Shown one piece after another: positions 26,085 to 35,774 of a stretch of DNA of 64,000 bases (position 1 is its first letter; the number at the start of each line of letters is the position of its first letter). The DNA is taken from the NCBI RefSeq assembly GCF_014873945.1, contig NZ_JADBEC010000001.1, positions 2,088,001 through 2,152,000 of the forward strand. The letters are read 5' to 3'. This DNA comes from Rhizobium viscosum (GTDB taxonomy: Bacteria > Pseudomonadota > Alphaproteobacteria > Rhizobiales > Rhizobiaceae). The notes beneath the pieces are model-generated. The model was not told where the DNA came from and made no database searches. It worked only from the letters and a program-made list of their open reading frames with translations. The translations under genes were made by a program, and so were the position numbers.

Positions 26085-26888
26085 ATGAGCTTCTCCATCA
26101 CCACCTGGAACATCAATTCGGTGCGGCTGCGCATGCCGATCGTCGAGCAATTGGTGCTGAAGCACCGGCCCGACATTCTCTGCCTGCAGGAAACCAAGGT
26201 TCCGAACGACCTCTTCCCGTTGGCACCGCTACGCGCCATGGGCTACGAGCATATCATCATCCACGGCCAGAAGGGCTATCACGGAGTTGCCATCGCCTCC
26301 CGCGTGCCGCTGGCCGAGGATCATCGGCAGGATTACTGCAATGTCGGGGATGCGCGCCATATCTCGGCGGTCTTCGAGCGCGGCAACCGGCGCATCCGCC
26401 TGCATAATTTCTATGTTCCTGCCGGCGGCGACGAGCCGGACCGCACGATCAATCCGAAATTCGGCCATAAGCTCGATTTCATCGAGGAGATGAAGAACCT
26501 CAAGGCGAGCGCCGAGCCGAACACCTCAGCCATTCTCGTCGGCGATCTCAATATCGCGCCGCTGGAACATGATGTCTGGTCTCACAAACAGCTTCTGAAG
26601 ATCGTCAGCCATACGCCCATCGAAACCGACGGGCTCATCGAGGTGATGAAGCGTGGCGGCTGGCACGATCTCATGCGTCAGCATGTGCCCGCCAATGAGA
26701 AGCTCTATACGTGGTGGAGCTACCGGGCGAAGGATTGGGAAGCTGCCGACAAGGGCCGACGGCTCGACCATATCTGGTCCTCGCCCGACCTCGGTCCGCA
26801 TCTGCAGCGCATCGAGGTGCTTAAGGAAGCACGCGGTTGGGAGCGACCGTCCGACCATGTGCCGGTGACCGTGCATCTCAGCCTCTGA
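26085..26888 (+). CDS. xthA: Exodeoxyribonuclease III
   Basis: A 267-residue Mg-dependent exonuclease III / AP endonuclease of the ExoIII family, acting in base excision repair. Motifs seen: TWNINSVRLR at the start, LCLQETKVPND with the metal-binding Glu, the central GGDEPDRT and LVGDLNIAP with Asp-Asn, and the terminal GRRLDHIWSSPDL and SDHVPV, carrying the catalytic Asp-His pair. Convergent with the cyclic-nucleotide-binding protein gene, four bases apart. Confidence 0.95.
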   Translation: MSFSITTWNINSVRLRMPIVEQLVLKHRPDILCLQETKVPNDLFPLAPLRAMGYEHIIIHGQKGYHGVAIASRVPLAEDHRQDYCNVGDARHISAVFERGNRRIRLHNFYVPAGGDEPDRTINPKFGHKLDFIEEMKNLKASAEPNTSAILVGDLNIAPLEHDVWSHKQLLKIVSHTPIETDGLIEVMKRGGWHDLMRQHVPANEKLYTWWSYRAKDWEAADKGRRLDHIWSSPDLGPHLQRIEVLKEARGWERPSDHVPVTVHLSL

Positions 26889-26892
26889 AACG

Positions 26893-27348
26893 TCAGCTGA
26901 AACGGTGAAACTGGCTTGCGGCCTGTGCCGCGAGATCGGCAATGCTGTCGCGGATACGGTTTTCCATAATGCGCGCCGCCGATGGATACTCCTCGATCAG
27001 TCGAAGGAACAGCGCGCGCGTAATGCGGATGATGCCGGTGTCTTCGCGGGCAATTGCCGTGAACTTGCGCTCCACCAGCGTTATGAGGGCCAGCTCCGAA
27101 ATCAATGTACCGGGGCCAGCGATGGCTTCCGTCCGCGCCATACCATCCGAGCCCGTCACGCTGAGCTCGAGACTGCCGCTGGTGATCACATAGGCGCTTT
27201 CGGCGGGCGAGCCCTGACGGAACAGCATCTGCCCGGCCGCAATCACGCGACGGTCTGCGCCGAAGGCAATCAGGCGCAACTGGTCGTCGTTCATGTCCTT
27301 GAAGAGTGGAAGCTGCGCCAGCAGATGGATATCGTCGGAAAGAGACAT
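26893..27348 (-). CDS. Cyclic-nucleotide-binding domain protein without DNA-binding domain
   Basis: A 151-residue protein made of one cNMP-binding (CAP-type) beta-barrel, with a phosphate-cassette-like segment near GPGTLISELALI and a C-terminal helix. The helix-turn-helix of Crp/Fnr regulators is absent, so it cannot act as a classical CRP. It starts one base after the response regulator stop and is surely co-transcribed with it. A matching pair (OtpR with a cAMP-binding protein) has been described in Brucella as a two-gene unit; orthology is inferred from arrangement and resemblance. Confidence 0.85.
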   Translation of the reverse strand: MSLSDDIHLLAQLPLFKDMNDDQLRLIAFGADRRVIAAGQMLFRQGSPAESAYVITSGSLELSVTGSDGMARTEAIAGPGTLISELALITLVERKFTAIAREDTGIIRITRALFLRLIEEYPSAARIMENRIRDSIADLAAQAASQFHRFS

Positions 27349-27349
27349 G

Positions 27350-28033
27350 CTACGGGATGATCTTGTAGCCGCCGTTCTCCGTCACGAGGATCTCGGCGTT
27401 GGACGGGTCCCGCTCGATCTTCTGGCGTAGACGGTAAACGTGGGTTTCCAGCGTGTGTGTGGTGACGCCGGAATTGTAGCCCCAAACTTCTTCCAGGAGC
27501 ACATCGCGGGTCACGACCTTCTGTTCGGCGCGGTAGAGGTAGCGGATGATCGCCGCCTCCTTTTCCGTCAGGCGGATCTTCTGGCCGTTGTCTGTGGTCA
27601 GCAGCTTCTGGCTCGGCTTGAAGAGATAGGGGCCGACAGTGAAAGTGGCATCTTCGCTCTGCTCGTGCTGGCGAAGCTGTACGCGGATGCGCGCCAAAAG
27701 CACGGCGAAGCGGAAAGGTTTTGTCACATAGTCGTTGGCGCCGGCCTCAAGGCCAAGGATCGTGTCCGAATCCGTGTCATGACCGGTCAGCATGATGATC
27801 GGCGCCTTGAAGCCGCCCTTGCGCAGCAGCTTTACCGCCTCGCGGCCGTCCATATCGGGCAGACCGACGTCCATGATCAGCAGATCGACCGGATTGGAAC
27901 GGGCGGCCTGGACGCCCTTGCCCGCGGTCGCTTCCTGCAGAACCGTGAATTCCTCATACAACGACAATTGCTCCGTCAGTGTCTGGCGAAGGTCGTCGTC
28001 GTCATCCACCAGAAGAATGGTGCGTGCGGTCAT
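27350..28033 (-). CDS. OmpR-family response regulator (CenR/OtpR-like)
   Basis: A 227-residue two-component response regulator. The receiver domain has the acidic cluster VDDDDDL, the phospho-accepting Asp in LLIMDVGLPDMDGRE (residue about 56) and the Lys of DYVTKPF. Residues about 130-227 form an OmpR-type winged helix (TLETHVYRLRQKIERDP). It resembles alphaproteobacterial CenR, an essential cell-envelope regulator in Caulobacter, and Brucella OtpR. No sensor kinase gene is adjacent. It is followed one base later by the cNMP-binding protein gene. Confidence 0.9.
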   Translation of the reverse strand: MTARTILLVDDDDDLRQTLTEQLSLYEEFTVLQEATAGKGVQAARSNPVDLLIMDVGLPDMDGREAVKLLRKGGFKAPIIMLTGHDTDSDTILGLEAGANDYVTKPFRFAVLLARIRVQLRQHEQSEDATFTVGPYLFKPSQKLLTTDNGQKIRLTEKEAAIIRYLYRAEQKVVTRDVLLEEVWGYNSGVTTHTLETHVYRLRQKIERDPSNAEILVTENGGYKIIP

Positions 28034-28174
28034 GCGGGTGCGTCCTTGCGTTGGTCAGATACTCCTACGCCAAATTCCACATTTGGCAAGGATTGGCGAT
28101 CTGCTGCTGTTGCTGCCTGAGGTTTCATATGGTTTCAATCGAAGCCCAAGGCAATTCAAGAACATGCGAGAAAA

Positions 28175-28723
28175 ATGGAAAAAGCAAGGCGAAGGCGAAA
28201 TGGGCAGCCCTCAACCCTCGTGGTGCGTGCAGCGCCGGGCAAGCCAAACAGAGCCATCGTCCGTTTTGGCCCGCTCATCTTGCCCGCCGCGATCGGCCGT
28301 AGCGGCCGGACCGTGATCAAGCGGGAAGGCGACGGGGCGACGCCGATTGCTGCCATGCGGCTGCTCTACGGTTTCCGGCGCGGCGAACGAAACGGCCATC
28401 TCCCTACAGCGCTGCCCATCAAGCGCATCCGGCCCGAAATGCTGTGGTGCGATCAGCCTGCCGATGCGAATTACAACAGGCCGGTCAAGGCGCCGTTCAA
28501 ACCGAGCCATGAGGAGATGAAACGGAAGGACGGGCTTTACGATATCTGCCTGGTGCTCGACTGGAACGTGACCTCTCGGGCGCGCAATCGCGGCTCAGCG
28601 ATCTTTTTCCATCTCATCCGGCCAGGATACGAGCCGACCGCCGGCTGTGTTGCGATCAGTGCCCGCGACATGCGCCGCATCCTGCCTCACCTCAGAAAGG
28701 GAACGATCCTCCGCGTTCTCTGA
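28175..28723 (+). CDS. L,D-transpeptidase (YkuD) family protein
   Basis: A 182-residue YkuD-type L,D-transpeptidase domain. The catalytic segment is seen near the end as FFHLIRPGYEPTAGCVAIS, with His about residue 149 and the nucleophile Cys about residue 160. It makes 3-3 crosslinks in peptidoglycan or anchors proteins in the family. I see no clear signal peptide: the N-terminus is basic (MEKARRRR), so the start may be misplaced or the protein exported otherwise. Divergent from the CenR-like regulator gene, which itself may control envelope genes. Confidence 0.82.
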   Translation: MEKARRRRNGQPSTLVVRAAPGKPNRAIVRFGPLILPAAIGRSGRTVIKREGDGATPIAAMRLLYGFRRGERNGHLPTALPIKRIRPEMLWCDQPADANYNRPVKAPFKPSHEEMKRKDGLYDICLVLDWNVTSRARNRGSAIFFHLIRPGYEPTAGCVAISARDMRRILPHLRKGTILRVL

Positions 28724-28869
28724 TTGTATTGCGGACTCTCTGTCCTATATGGACTTTCGACCGGGCGCGCGGGCTGCAATGCGTCCAGGGAAAACCGCCT
28801 CGCGGCTTCAATTCATGCCCCATTCAATTCGTGTCTTTGGCCAATCCTTCAAACTTCCGGAGATATATT

Positions 28870-29700
28870 GTGACCACTCAGCCCATCATTACTTTCCACG
28901 ACGGACATTCCATTCCCCAGGTCGGTCTCGGCGTCTGGCAGACGCCGCAAGATATCGCGGCTCCGACCGTGCGCACTGCACTTGCCGCCGGCTATCGCCA
29001 CATCGATACGGCGTCCGGTTATGACAACGAAGAGGGCGTCGGCGAAGGCATCCGCTCCTCCGGCATCGACCGCAAGGATATCTTTGTCACCACGAAACTG
29101 CGCAATACCGACCAGGGCTATGACAATGCATTGCGTGCCTTCGAGGTCAGCCTGAAGAAGCTCGGCAGCGACTATATCGATCTCTATCTCATTCACTGGC
29201 CGTCGCCGCATCGCGGGCTTTACCGCGAAACCTGGAAGGCTTTCGTGCGCTTGAGGGAAGAAGGCCGCGTCCGCTCCATCGGCGTGTCGAACTTCTATCC
29301 GGACCATCTCGACCATATCGTCGGCGATACAGGCGTGGTTCCTGTTATCAACCAGATCGAGCTGCATCCGGACTTTCAGCAGAAAGCGGCGCAGGAAGCG
29401 CATAAGAAACTGAACATCGTCACGGAATCCTGGAGCCCGCTCGGCCAGGGCCGTTTCATTTCCAATCCGGTCATCGGTCAGATTGCTGCCAAGCACGGCA
29501 AGGCGCCGGCGCAGGTGATCATACGCTGGCACATCGATACCGGCCTCGTCGTTATTCCGAAGTCGGTGACGCCCTCGCGCATCGAGGAGAATTTCAACGT
29601 CTTCGATTTCAAGCTGGATGGCGAAGACATGGCCGCGATTGCCAAGCTCGATAGCGCCGGCGCTCGCATGGGTCCGGATCCGTACACGGCGACGTTCTAA
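28870..29700 (+). CDS. Aldo/keto reductase (2,5-diketogluconate reductase-like)
   Basis: A 276-residue NADPH-dependent aldo/keto reductase of the AKR5 type. The catalytic tetrad is visible: Asp in GYRHIDTASGYDNE, with Tyr four residues on, Lys in DIFVTTKLRN, and His in LIHWPSPHRG. The C-terminal cofactor segment VIPKSVTPSRIEENFNVFDF is present. I choose the GTG start at 28870, preceded by CCGGAG at proper spacing; the longer frame to 28729 lacks a ribosome binding site. Substrate cannot be told. Shares a terminator with the convergent leuC gene. Confidence 0.9.
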   Translation: MTTQPIITFHDGHSIPQVGLGVWQTPQDIAAPTVRTALAAGYRHIDTASGYDNEEGVGEGIRSSGIDRKDIFVTTKLRNTDQGYDNALRAFEVSLKKLGSDYIDLYLIHWPSPHRGLYRETWKAFVRLREEGRVRSIGVSNFYPDHLDHIVGDTGVVPVINQIELHPDFQQKAAQEAHKKLNIVTESWSPLGQGRFISNPVIGQIAAKHGKAPAQVIIRWHIDTGLVVIPKSVTPSRIEENFNVFDFKLDGEDMAAIAKLDSAGARMGPDPYTATF

Positions 29701-29729
29701 GCGCCGTCTTCTCAGCCTCGCGCAATTAA

Positions 29730-29761
29730 AAAAGCCCGGCACGCGAGCGCCGGGCTTTTAT
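29730..29761. terminator. Bidirectional terminator between aldo/keto reductase and leuC
   Basis: AAAAGCCCGGC ... GCCGGGCTTTT forms a perfect 11-bp stem around an 8-base loop, flanked by A-rich and T-rich ends. It can stop transcription from both convergent genes. Confidence 0.9.
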
Positions 29762-29783
29762 CATCTCGGATGTGCGAGAGAGA

Positions 29784-31193
29784 TCAGTTCCACTCGCGGA
29801 TGTCAACAAAGTGGCCGGCGATTGCGGCTGCGGCGGCCATGGCCGGCGAGACGAGATGGGTGCGGCCCTTGAAGCCTTGACGGCCCTCGAAGTTGCGGTT
29901 CGAGGTCGAGGCGCAGCGCTCGCCCGGCTTCAGGCGGTCGTCGTTCATGGCGAGGCACATGGAGCAGCCCGGTTCACGCCAGTCGAAACCGGCGGCCTTG
30001 AAGATCTTGTCGAGGCCTTCCTGCTCTGCCTGTTCCTTCACAAGGCCGGAGCCCGGAACGATCATGGCGTTGACGGTCGAGGCAACGGTCTTGCCCTCGA
30101 CGACCTTGGCGACAGCGCGCAGGTCTTCGATGCGACCGTTGGTGCAGGAGCCGATGAAGACGCGGTCGATGCTGATATCGGTCATCGGCGTGCCCGGCTT
30201 CAGGCCCATGTAATCAAGCGCACGCCACTTGGAGGCGCGCTTTGTCTCATCCTGGATATCGTCCGGGTTCGGAACGATGCCCTGTACAGAGACGACGTCT
30301 TCCGGGGATGAGCCCCAGGAGACGATCGGCGGCAGCTCGGCAGCGTTCAGCTTGACGATACGGTCGAAATGGGCGCCTTCGTCAGACTTCAGCGTCTTCC
30401 AGTAGGCGATCGCCTGTTCCAGCGCCTCGCCCTTGGGCGCACGCGGCTTGCCCTTGATATATTCGAAGGTGATCTCGTCGGGCGCAATCAGGCCGGCGCG
30501 GGCGCCGCCCTCGATCGACATGTTGCAGATCGTCATACGGCCTTCCATCGACAGCGCGCGGATTGCTTCGCCGGCATATTCGATGACGTAGCCGGTGCCG
30601 CCTGCGGTGCCGATCTCGCCGATGATGGCAAGGACGATATCCTTGGCGGTGACGCCTGCCGGCAGCTGGCCGTCGACCTGCACCAGCATGTTCTTCGCCT
30701 TCTTCTGGATCAGCGTCTGGGTCGCGAGAACGTGCTCGACTTCCGACGTGCCGATACCGTGAGCGAGCGAGCCGAAGGCGCCGTGCGTAGAGGTGTGGCT
30801 GTCACCGCAAACGATCGTCATGCCCGGCAGGGTGAAGCCCTGTTCCGGCCCAATGATGTGGACGATGCCCTGGCGCTTGTCGTTCTCGGAATAATATTCG
30901 ACGTTGAACTCAGCGGCATTCTTGGCGAGCTGCTCGACCTGAATGCGGCTTTCCTCGTTCTTGATGCCGAGATGGCGGTCAGCAGAGGTCGGAACGTTGT
31001 GGTCGACGACAGCAAGCGTCTTTTCCGGCGCGCGAACCTTGCGGCCGGTCATGCGCAGGCCTTCGAAGGCCTGGGGCGAGGTGACTTCATGGACCAGGTG
31101 ACGGTCGATATAGAGAAGACAGGTGCCGTCAGGCTGTTCGTCGACCAGATGGTCGGCCCAGATCTTGTCGTAAAGGGTACGCGGTGCGCTCAT
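29784..31193 (-). CDS. leuC: 3-isopropylmalate dehydratase large subunit
   Basis: A 469-residue aconitase-family subunit that, with LeuD, isomerises 2- and 3-isopropylmalate in leucine synthesis. The three Fe-S cluster cysteines are in GSCTNGR and in the CSMC pair near residue 410. The substrate-site motifs [12 protein letters not shown] and [10 protein letters not shown] are intact. I start at 31193 ([15 protein letters not shown]), the standard N-terminus, rather than nine codons upstream. leuD is not adjacent, as is usual in rhizobia. The 243-base leader upstream has a hairpin (TGGCGGA / TCCGCCA). Confidence 0.95.
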   Translation of the reverse strand: MSAPRTLYDKIWADHLVDEQPDGTCLLYIDRHLVHEVTSPQAFEGLRMTGRKVRAPEKTLAVVDHNVPTSADRHLGIKNEESRIQVEQLAKNAAEFNVEYYSENDKRQGIVHIIGPEQGFTLPGMTIVCGDSHTSTHGAFGSLAHGIGTSEVEHVLATQTLIQKKAKNMLVQVDGQLPAGVTAKDIVLAIIGEIGTAGGTGYVIEYAGEAIRALSMEGRMTICNMSIEGGARAGLIAPDEITFEYIKGKPRAPKGEALEQAIAYWKTLKSDEGAHFDRIVKLNAAELPPIVSWGSSPEDVVSVQGIVPNPDDIQDETKRASKWRALDYMGLKPGTPMTDISIDRVFIGSCTNGRIEDLRAVAKVVEGKTVASTVNAMIVPGSGLVKEQAEQEGLDKIFKAAGFDWREPGCSMCLAMNDDRLKPGERCASTSNRNFEGRQGFKGRTHLVSPAMAAAAAIAGHFVDIREWN

Positions 31194-31436
31194 GGCTATA
31201 GTCCGTTTTGGCTGGAGCATGGAATTTAAGGGTATGGCGGACAGGCTCCGCCAGCCGTCGTTCGATCAACGAAGTCGGCTGTTGAGCGCACCGGAAACGG
31301 ACGCAAAGAAACGTGCCGGCAGGCGATAATGGTCCTGCAGCACGAAAATATGCGCACCGATGCATCTGAACTTGGATTCCATGGCGCTGGATATAGCGAT
31401 TTTTGTTCGAAACGGCAATTCCAATCGTACGGCGCT

Positions 31437-32255
31437 CTAGCGTCGCGGCATCTGCTTCATCTTCTTCTCGATCCGCCGCAGGAAGAGCGACAGGCCGATC
31501 GTCAGGATCAGGTAGATATAGGTGACGATCGAATAGGTCTCGAAGAAGCGGAAGGAGCCAGAGGCATAGACCTTGCCCATCTGCGTGATGTCGGCGACGC
31601 CGAGAACGGAGACGAGGGAGGAATCCTTCACCATCGAGACGAAGTCGTTGGAAAGCGGCGGGAAGATCACCCGGATCGCTTGCGGGAAGACAACGAGCCG
31701 GAAACGGCGGTAGCGCGACAGGCCGAGCGACTTGGCCGCCTCGATCTGGCCGATATCGACCGACTGGAAGCCGGCGCGGAAGATTTCGGCGATGAAAGAG
31801 GAATAGCCGATCATCAGGGCGATGATGGCGCGCCACATCAGCGACAGGTCGCGCACGAGGATTGGCTCGGCAATGCCGGTCTTTACCAGGGGTGTGATCA
31901 GGAAATTATAGGCTGCTACAACGCCCGGTGCGCCGACGAAGGCGATATAGAAGAGCAGCACGAGGATCGGAATGCCCCGGATAATCTCGATGTAGAAGCG
32001 GGCGATCTGGCGCAGCACGATGCTGTCGGAGAGGCCAAGTAGCGCAATGCCCAGACCGAGCACGGTTGCCAGCACAAAGGCAACGAGCGTCACGAACACG
32101 GTGATACCGGCACCATTCACGACGGTCCGGAAGACCTGCGCGTAGATATCGTTGGTGATGATGACGACGGCGAGGAGGATGCCGATCAGGATAAGGACGA
32201 CCAGCCACCAGGGACGGTCGTCCTTCTCATGTCGCGGGGACGGTGGTAGTGCCAT
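31437..32255 (-). CDS. Polar amino acid ABC transporter permease
   Basis: A 272-residue inner-membrane permease of the His/Glu/Gln/Arg family (HisM/GlnP-like). Spans are visible from residue 15 onwards, and the EAA loop lies around residue 185 (GQIEAAKSLGLSRYRRFRLVVFPQAIR), which contacts the ATPase. It lies 18 bases downstream of its binding-protein gene. No ATPase or second permease is next to it, so it probably shares an ATPase encoded elsewhere or is homodimeric. Confidence 0.92.
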   Translation of the reverse strand: MALPPSPRHEKDDRPWWLVVLILIGILLAVVIITNDIYAQVFRTVVNGAGITVFVTLVAFVLATVLGLGIALLGLSDSIVLRQIARFYIEIIRGIPILVLLFYIAFVGAPGVVAAYNFLITPLVKTGIAEPILVRDLSLMWRAIIALMIGYSSFIAEIFRAGFQSVDIGQIEAAKSLGLSRYRRFRLVVFPQAIRVIFPPLSNDFVSMVKDSSLVSVLGVADITQMGKVYASGSFRFFETYSIVTYIYLILTIGLSLFLRRIEKKMKQMPRR

Positions 32256-32273
32256 CTGCGATCGCTCGGAGGA

Positions 32274-33071
32274 TTACTGGCCCATCTTGTAGTTGAGGAA
32301 CCACTTCTTGTTCAGCGCATCAAAGGTGCCGTCCGCCTTCAGGTCGGCAATGGCGGCATTGACGGGAGCGACGAGATCGGAACCCTTCGGAAAGATAAAG
32401 CCAAAGTCTTCGGTGCCGAGCGGTTCGCCGACGACCTTCAGCCCGCCATTCGAGGAATCGACATAACCCTTGGCAGCGACACCGTCGGTCAGGACGAGAT
32501 CGACATCGCCGGTCTTCAGAGCCTGCACGGTTGCGCCGAAGGTTTCGAAGAGTTTGATGCGCGGGTTCTGTTCGTTGCCATCGAGGATTTCATAGACGGC
32601 GGTATAGAAGGGTGAGGTGCCGGGCTGGGCGCCGATCAGGCCATCGTTGAAGGCGCCGAAACTCTTGGCATCGGTGAAGCGCTTCTCGTCGCCACGCACC
32701 AGCATGAACTGCTGCGAGCGCATGTAAGGGTCGGAAAAGTCGACCTTCTGCTTGCGGTCGTCCTTGATGGTGATGCCGGTCATGCCGATGTTGTACTGGC
32801 CGTCGGATACAGCCTGGATCATCGCATCCCAGCTGGTGTTCTGGTATTCGACCTTGAAGTTCAGCCGCTTGGCAATCTCGTTCATTGCGTCATATTCCCA
32901 GCCGATCTGCTGACCGGACTTGGGGTCGACGAACTGCAGCGGCGGATAGGCGTTTTCCGTCACCACGACGACAGTCTTGCCGCCAAGATCCGGAAGGCCG
33001 GCGGCGAAGGCTGCGAGCGGCGAAAGCATTGCGACGGTCAGGCCGGCAAGTACGGTGCGACGAAAGAACAT
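32274..33071 (-). CDS. Amino acid ABC transporter substrate-binding protein (family 3)
   Basis: A 265-residue periplasmic binding protein with a signal peptide (about residues 1-23, ending AAFA) and the family-3 pattern: ENAYPPLQFVDPKSGQQIGWEYD, the NIGMTGITIKDDRKQKVDFSDPY segment that contacts the amino acid, and a C-terminal helix before KWFLNY. I choose the ATG at 33071, with GGGGAG upstream, over a longer frame. It pairs with the permease 18 bases downstream. Ligand is unknown; conserved Asp and Arg contacts suggest a polar amino acid. Confidence 0.92.
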   Translation of the reverse strand: MFFRRTVLAGLTVAMLSPLAAFAAGLPDLGGKTVVVVTENAYPPLQFVDPKSGQQIGWEYDAMNEIAKRLNFKVEYQNTSWDAMIQAVSDGQYNIGMTGITIKDDRKQKVDFSDPYMRSQQFMLVRGDEKRFTDAKSFGAFNDGLIGAQPGTSPFYTAVYEILDGNEQNPRIKLFETFGATVQALKTGDVDLVLTDGVAAKGYVDSSNGGLKVVGEPLGTEDFGFIFPKGSDLVAPVNAAIADLKADGTFDALNKKWFLNYKMGQ

Positions 33072-33153
33072 GGTGTGGCTCCCCAATATTTGAACGGCAG
33101 AATTGTCACGGAAGATGCTGATATGGCAAGGCTGCAGGCGTCGCCGATCAGCG

Positions 33154-33187
33154 CAAAAAAGAAAAGGCGGCCCAAAGACCGCCTTTC
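33154..33187 (-). terminator. Intrinsic terminator of rplS
   Basis: On the minus strand an 8-bp stem (AAAGGCGG / CCGCCTTT) is followed by TTCTTTTTT. It sits about 30 bases after the rplS stop codon and ends the transcript there. Confidence 0.85.
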
Positions 33188-33217
33188 CCATGCAATGATT
33201 TCGCTTTCGCGAGCTGC

Positions 33218-33754
33218 TTATTCAGCCGAACCTTCAGCAGCGGCTGCAGCTTCTGCGGCGGCCTTTGCTTCAGCGGCTTCTGCTGCTGCCTTTTCGGCGG
33301 CGAGAGCCTGTGCTGCTGCAACCTTTTCAGCTTCGATACGTGCCTTTTCCTCAGCAAGGGCCTGACGCTCGGCATCGTTGAGCTTGCGGGCGCGGGTGCC
33401 GGTGTTCTCGACGATACGAGCCGACTTACCGCGACGATCGCGCAGGTAATAGAGCTTGGCGCGACGGACCTTACCGCGGCGAACGACTTCGACGCTTTCG
33501 ATCATCGGGGAGTAGACCGGGAATACGCGCTCGACGCCTTCGCCGTAGGAGATCTTGCGGACCGTGAAATTTTCCTGCAGACCGCCGCCGGAGCGGGCGA
33601 TGCAAACGCCTTCATAGGCCTGAACGCGGGTACGGTTGCCTTCCGTGACCTTCACGTTGACACGGACGGTGTCGCCCGGGGAAAATTCGGGAAGGGTGCG
33701 CTTGGCTTCGATCTTGGCGGCCTGTTCGGCCTCAAGCTGCTGAATGATGTTCAT
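33218..33754 (-). CDS. rplS: 50S ribosomal protein L19 with long C-terminal tail
   Basis: A 178-residue protein; residues 1 to about 120 are ribosomal protein L19 ([43 protein letters not shown]), which lies at the 30S-50S interface. Residues about 125-178 are an added tail rich in Ala, Glu and Lys, predicted as a long helix or coiled coil; E. coli L19 stops at 115 residues. I choose the ATG at 33754 with AAAGG upstream. It follows trmD by 199 bases in the order rpsP-rimM-trmD-rplS. Confidence 0.95.
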   Translation of the reverse strand: MNIIQQLEAEQAAKIEAKRTLPEFSPGDTVRVNVKVTEGNRTRVQAYEGVCIARSGGGLQENFTVRKISYGEGVERVFPVYSPMIESVEVVRRGKVRRAKLYYLRDRRGKSARIVENTGTRARKLNDAERQALAEEKARIEAEKVAAAQALAAEKAAAEAAEAKAAAEAAAAAEGSAE

Positions 33755-33953
33755 CGTCTTAACCTTTGGTTCTTCTGAAACAGCCAGAGCGCTCATACGG
33801 TCCTTCGGTCGATGCCTCCGGAGTTTGCCCTTGCGGGCGGGAGCGGATTCGCCATTCTTTGTTTGCTGGCAGACGGGGTTAAACCCCATTTCCGCGTGCG
33901 CCATTACACGAAAGACTTCCACCTGTCATCCCTTGGACGACAAATTTGTGAAA

Positions 33954-34655
33954 TCAGCCCGCTTTTTCGGGCTTCTGCGCCCCAATCAGGTCTGGCCGCC
34001 TTTTCTTCGTCAGCGAGACGGATTGTTCATGGCGCCACTTCTCGATGGCGCCGTGATTGCCGGAAGTGAGGATCGCCGGAATCTCGCGGCCTTCCCATTC
34101 CTGCGGGCGGGTGTAATGCGGATGTTCCAGAAGCCCGCCTTCGAAGCTTTCATGCAGGCCGGAGAGGTCATTGCCCATGACGCCAGGCAGGATGCGTACG
34201 ATCGCGTCGAGCAGGATCAGGGCCGCCGGCTCGCCGCCTGACAGTACGTAATCGCCGATCGAGACTTCCTCGAGTTCGCGTGCCTCGATCACACGCTGGT
34301 CGACGCCTTCGAAACGGCCGCAGAGGATGATCACTCCGTCGCCGGCCGCCAGCTGCCGCACGCGCTCCTGCGTCAGCGGCTTGCCGCGCGGGCTCATCAG
34401 CAGGCGCGGGCGGTTGTCATTTTCAGAAGTGCTGTCGATGGCGCGGGCGAGCACGTCGGGCTTCAGCACCATGCCGGCGCCGCCGCCAGCCGGCGTGTCG
34501 TCGACGGTGCGATGCTTGTCAGTGGCAAAATCGCGGATCTGCACGGCATCAAGCGACCATTGTCCGCGCTCTGCCGCCTTGCCTGCTAGCGAAAATCCCA
34601 GATGACCCGGAAACATTTCCGGGTAAAGTGTCAGAACGGTCGCCCGGAAAGCCAT
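33954..34655 (-). CDS. trmD: tRNA (guanine-N1-)-methyltransferase
   Basis: A 233-residue SPOUT-fold methyltransferase that makes m1G37 in tRNAs reading CNN/GGG codons and prevents frameshifting. The trefoil-knot SAM site is visible as [12 protein letters not shown] and [14 protein letters not shown], and the N-terminal motif TLYPEMFPG is typical. It starts five bases after rimM stops. Length is normal. Confidence 0.96.
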   Translation of the reverse strand: MAFRATVLTLYPEMFPGHLGFSLAGKAAERGQWSLDAVQIRDFATDKHRTVDDTPAGGGAGMVLKPDVLARAIDSTSENDNRPRLLMSPRGKPLTQERVRQLAAGDGVIILCGRFEGVDQRVIEARELEEVSIGDYVLSGGEPAALILLDAIVRILPGVMGNDLSGLHESFEGGLLEHPHYTRPQEWEGREIPAILTSGNHGAIEKWRHEQSVSLTKKRRPDLIGAQKPEKAG

Positions 34656-34660
34656 GGCGC

Positions 34661-35230
34661 CTACTTCTTTTTCTTCGGCTTGGCGGGAGTGAGGCCCTTC
34701 AGATCGTCGGGATCGTCGATAAGGCCGGCGGCAAGCGGATCAATGAGCAGCTTGCCGGCTTCAAGGTCGATTTCAAGCACGGAGGCTTCCGAAAAGGGGA
34801 TCAGCACCGGACGCTTGCCGGGGCCTTTGAGTTCCAGAAGATCGCCGGCGCCGAAATCGAAGACTCCGGTCACCGTCCCGTAGCTGATGCCTTGATCGTC
34901 GAAGGCTTCGAGCCCTTCCAGATCGGCATAGAAGAACTCGTCGTCCTCCAGTTCCTCATCCGACAGGTTGTCGCGTTCGATGTAGAGTTCCAGGCCGTTC
35001 AACGCCTCAGCGGCGTTGCGGTCGTTGACGCCGCGGAAGCGGACGACGACCATATTCTTCATCTCGCGCAATTCGAGAACCTCGAAAATGCGCCCATCCA
35101 TGCTGTGCAGGTGGCCATAATCGCCGAGCGCGGTCGGGTCGGCCGTGTAGGCTTTTACACGCACCTCGCCGCGAATGCCCTGGGCGCCACCGATGGTCGC
35201 CATCAGCACCGGGTTTTCAAGCTTGGTCAT
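34661..35230 (-). CDS. rimM: Ribosome maturation factor RimM
   Basis: A 189-residue 16S rRNA-processing protein that binds S19 during 30S maturation. The N-terminal domain starts [21 protein letters not shown], and the PRC-barrel half carries [21 protein letters not shown] and VLIPF. I choose the ATG at 35230, with AAGGA upstream, over one four codons earlier. It is 126 bases downstream of rpsP, with a terminator in between, and directly precedes trmD. Confidence 0.95.
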   Translation of the reverse strand: MTKLENPVLMATIGGAQGIRGEVRVKAYTADPTALGDYGHLHSMDGRIFEVLELREMKNMVVVRFRGVNDRNAAEALNGLELYIERDNLSDEELEDDEFFYADLEGLEAFDDQGISYGTVTGVFDFGAGDLLELKGPGKRPVLIPFSEASVLEIDLEAGKLLIDPLAAGLIDDPDDLKGLTPAKPKKKK

Positions 35231-35300
35231 GGGGTCCTTCATTCGAACGCAGGCAAGAAGCTGAGATCACGCTTCTCATAAACGAAGTGCGCGGGAATGG

Positions 35301-35336
35301 AAACGAAAACGGGCGGCATGTCGCCATGCCGCCCGT
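35301..35336 (-). terminator. Intrinsic terminator of rpsP
   Basis: A perfect 12-bp stem (ACGGGCGGCATG / CATGCCGCCCGT, four-base loop) is followed on the minus strand by TTTCGTTTCC. It separates rpsP from rimM and probably uncouples or attenuates expression of the downstream rimM-trmD genes. Confidence 0.8.
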
Positions 35337-35356
35337 CAGGATTGGGTCGAAACCGA

Positions 35357-35725
35357 TTATTCGGCAGAAGCAGCAGCTTCAGCAGCGTCAGCAGCCTTCT
35401 GAGCCCTTTCGGCAGCGCGCTCCTGAGCCTTCTTGCCCGGCTTTGCCTTTTCCGGGTTGTTGCGGGTCTCGCGCTTGGAGATGCCGGCTTCGTCGAGGAA
35501 GCGCAGGACGCGGTCGGTCGGCAGGGCGCCGTGGTCGAGCCAGTGCTTGATGCGCTCGCCGTTCAGTTGAACGCGCTTCTCGTCGTCCTTGGCGAGCATC
35601 GGGTTCCAGGAACCGAGGTTCTCGAGGAAGCGGCCGTCACGCGGGCTGCGGGCATCGGCGAGAACGACGTGGTAGTACGGGCGCTTCTTGGAACCACCGC
35701 GTGCGAGACGAATTTTCAGTGCCAT
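35357..35725 (-). CDS. rpsP: 30S ribosomal protein S16
   Basis: A 122-residue protein: residues 1 to about 83 are S16 ([35 protein letters not shown]), needed for 30S assembly. The tail (about residues 90-122) is an Ala/Lys/Glu-rich extension. AAGGAG lies seven bases upstream of the start. It is in the usual alphaproteobacterial order ffh, chorismate mutase, rpsP. Confidence 0.96.
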   Translation of the reverse strand: MALKIRLARGGSKKRPYYHVVLADARSPRDGRFLENLGSWNPMLAKDDEKRVQLNGERIKHWLDHGALPTDRVLRFLDEAGISKRETRNNPEKAKPGKKAQERAAERAQKAADAAEAAASAE

Positions 35726-35774
35726 ATTCTTTACTCCTTAGGCTTTTCTTGAACCGCTCTGTTGAGCGGCATGG

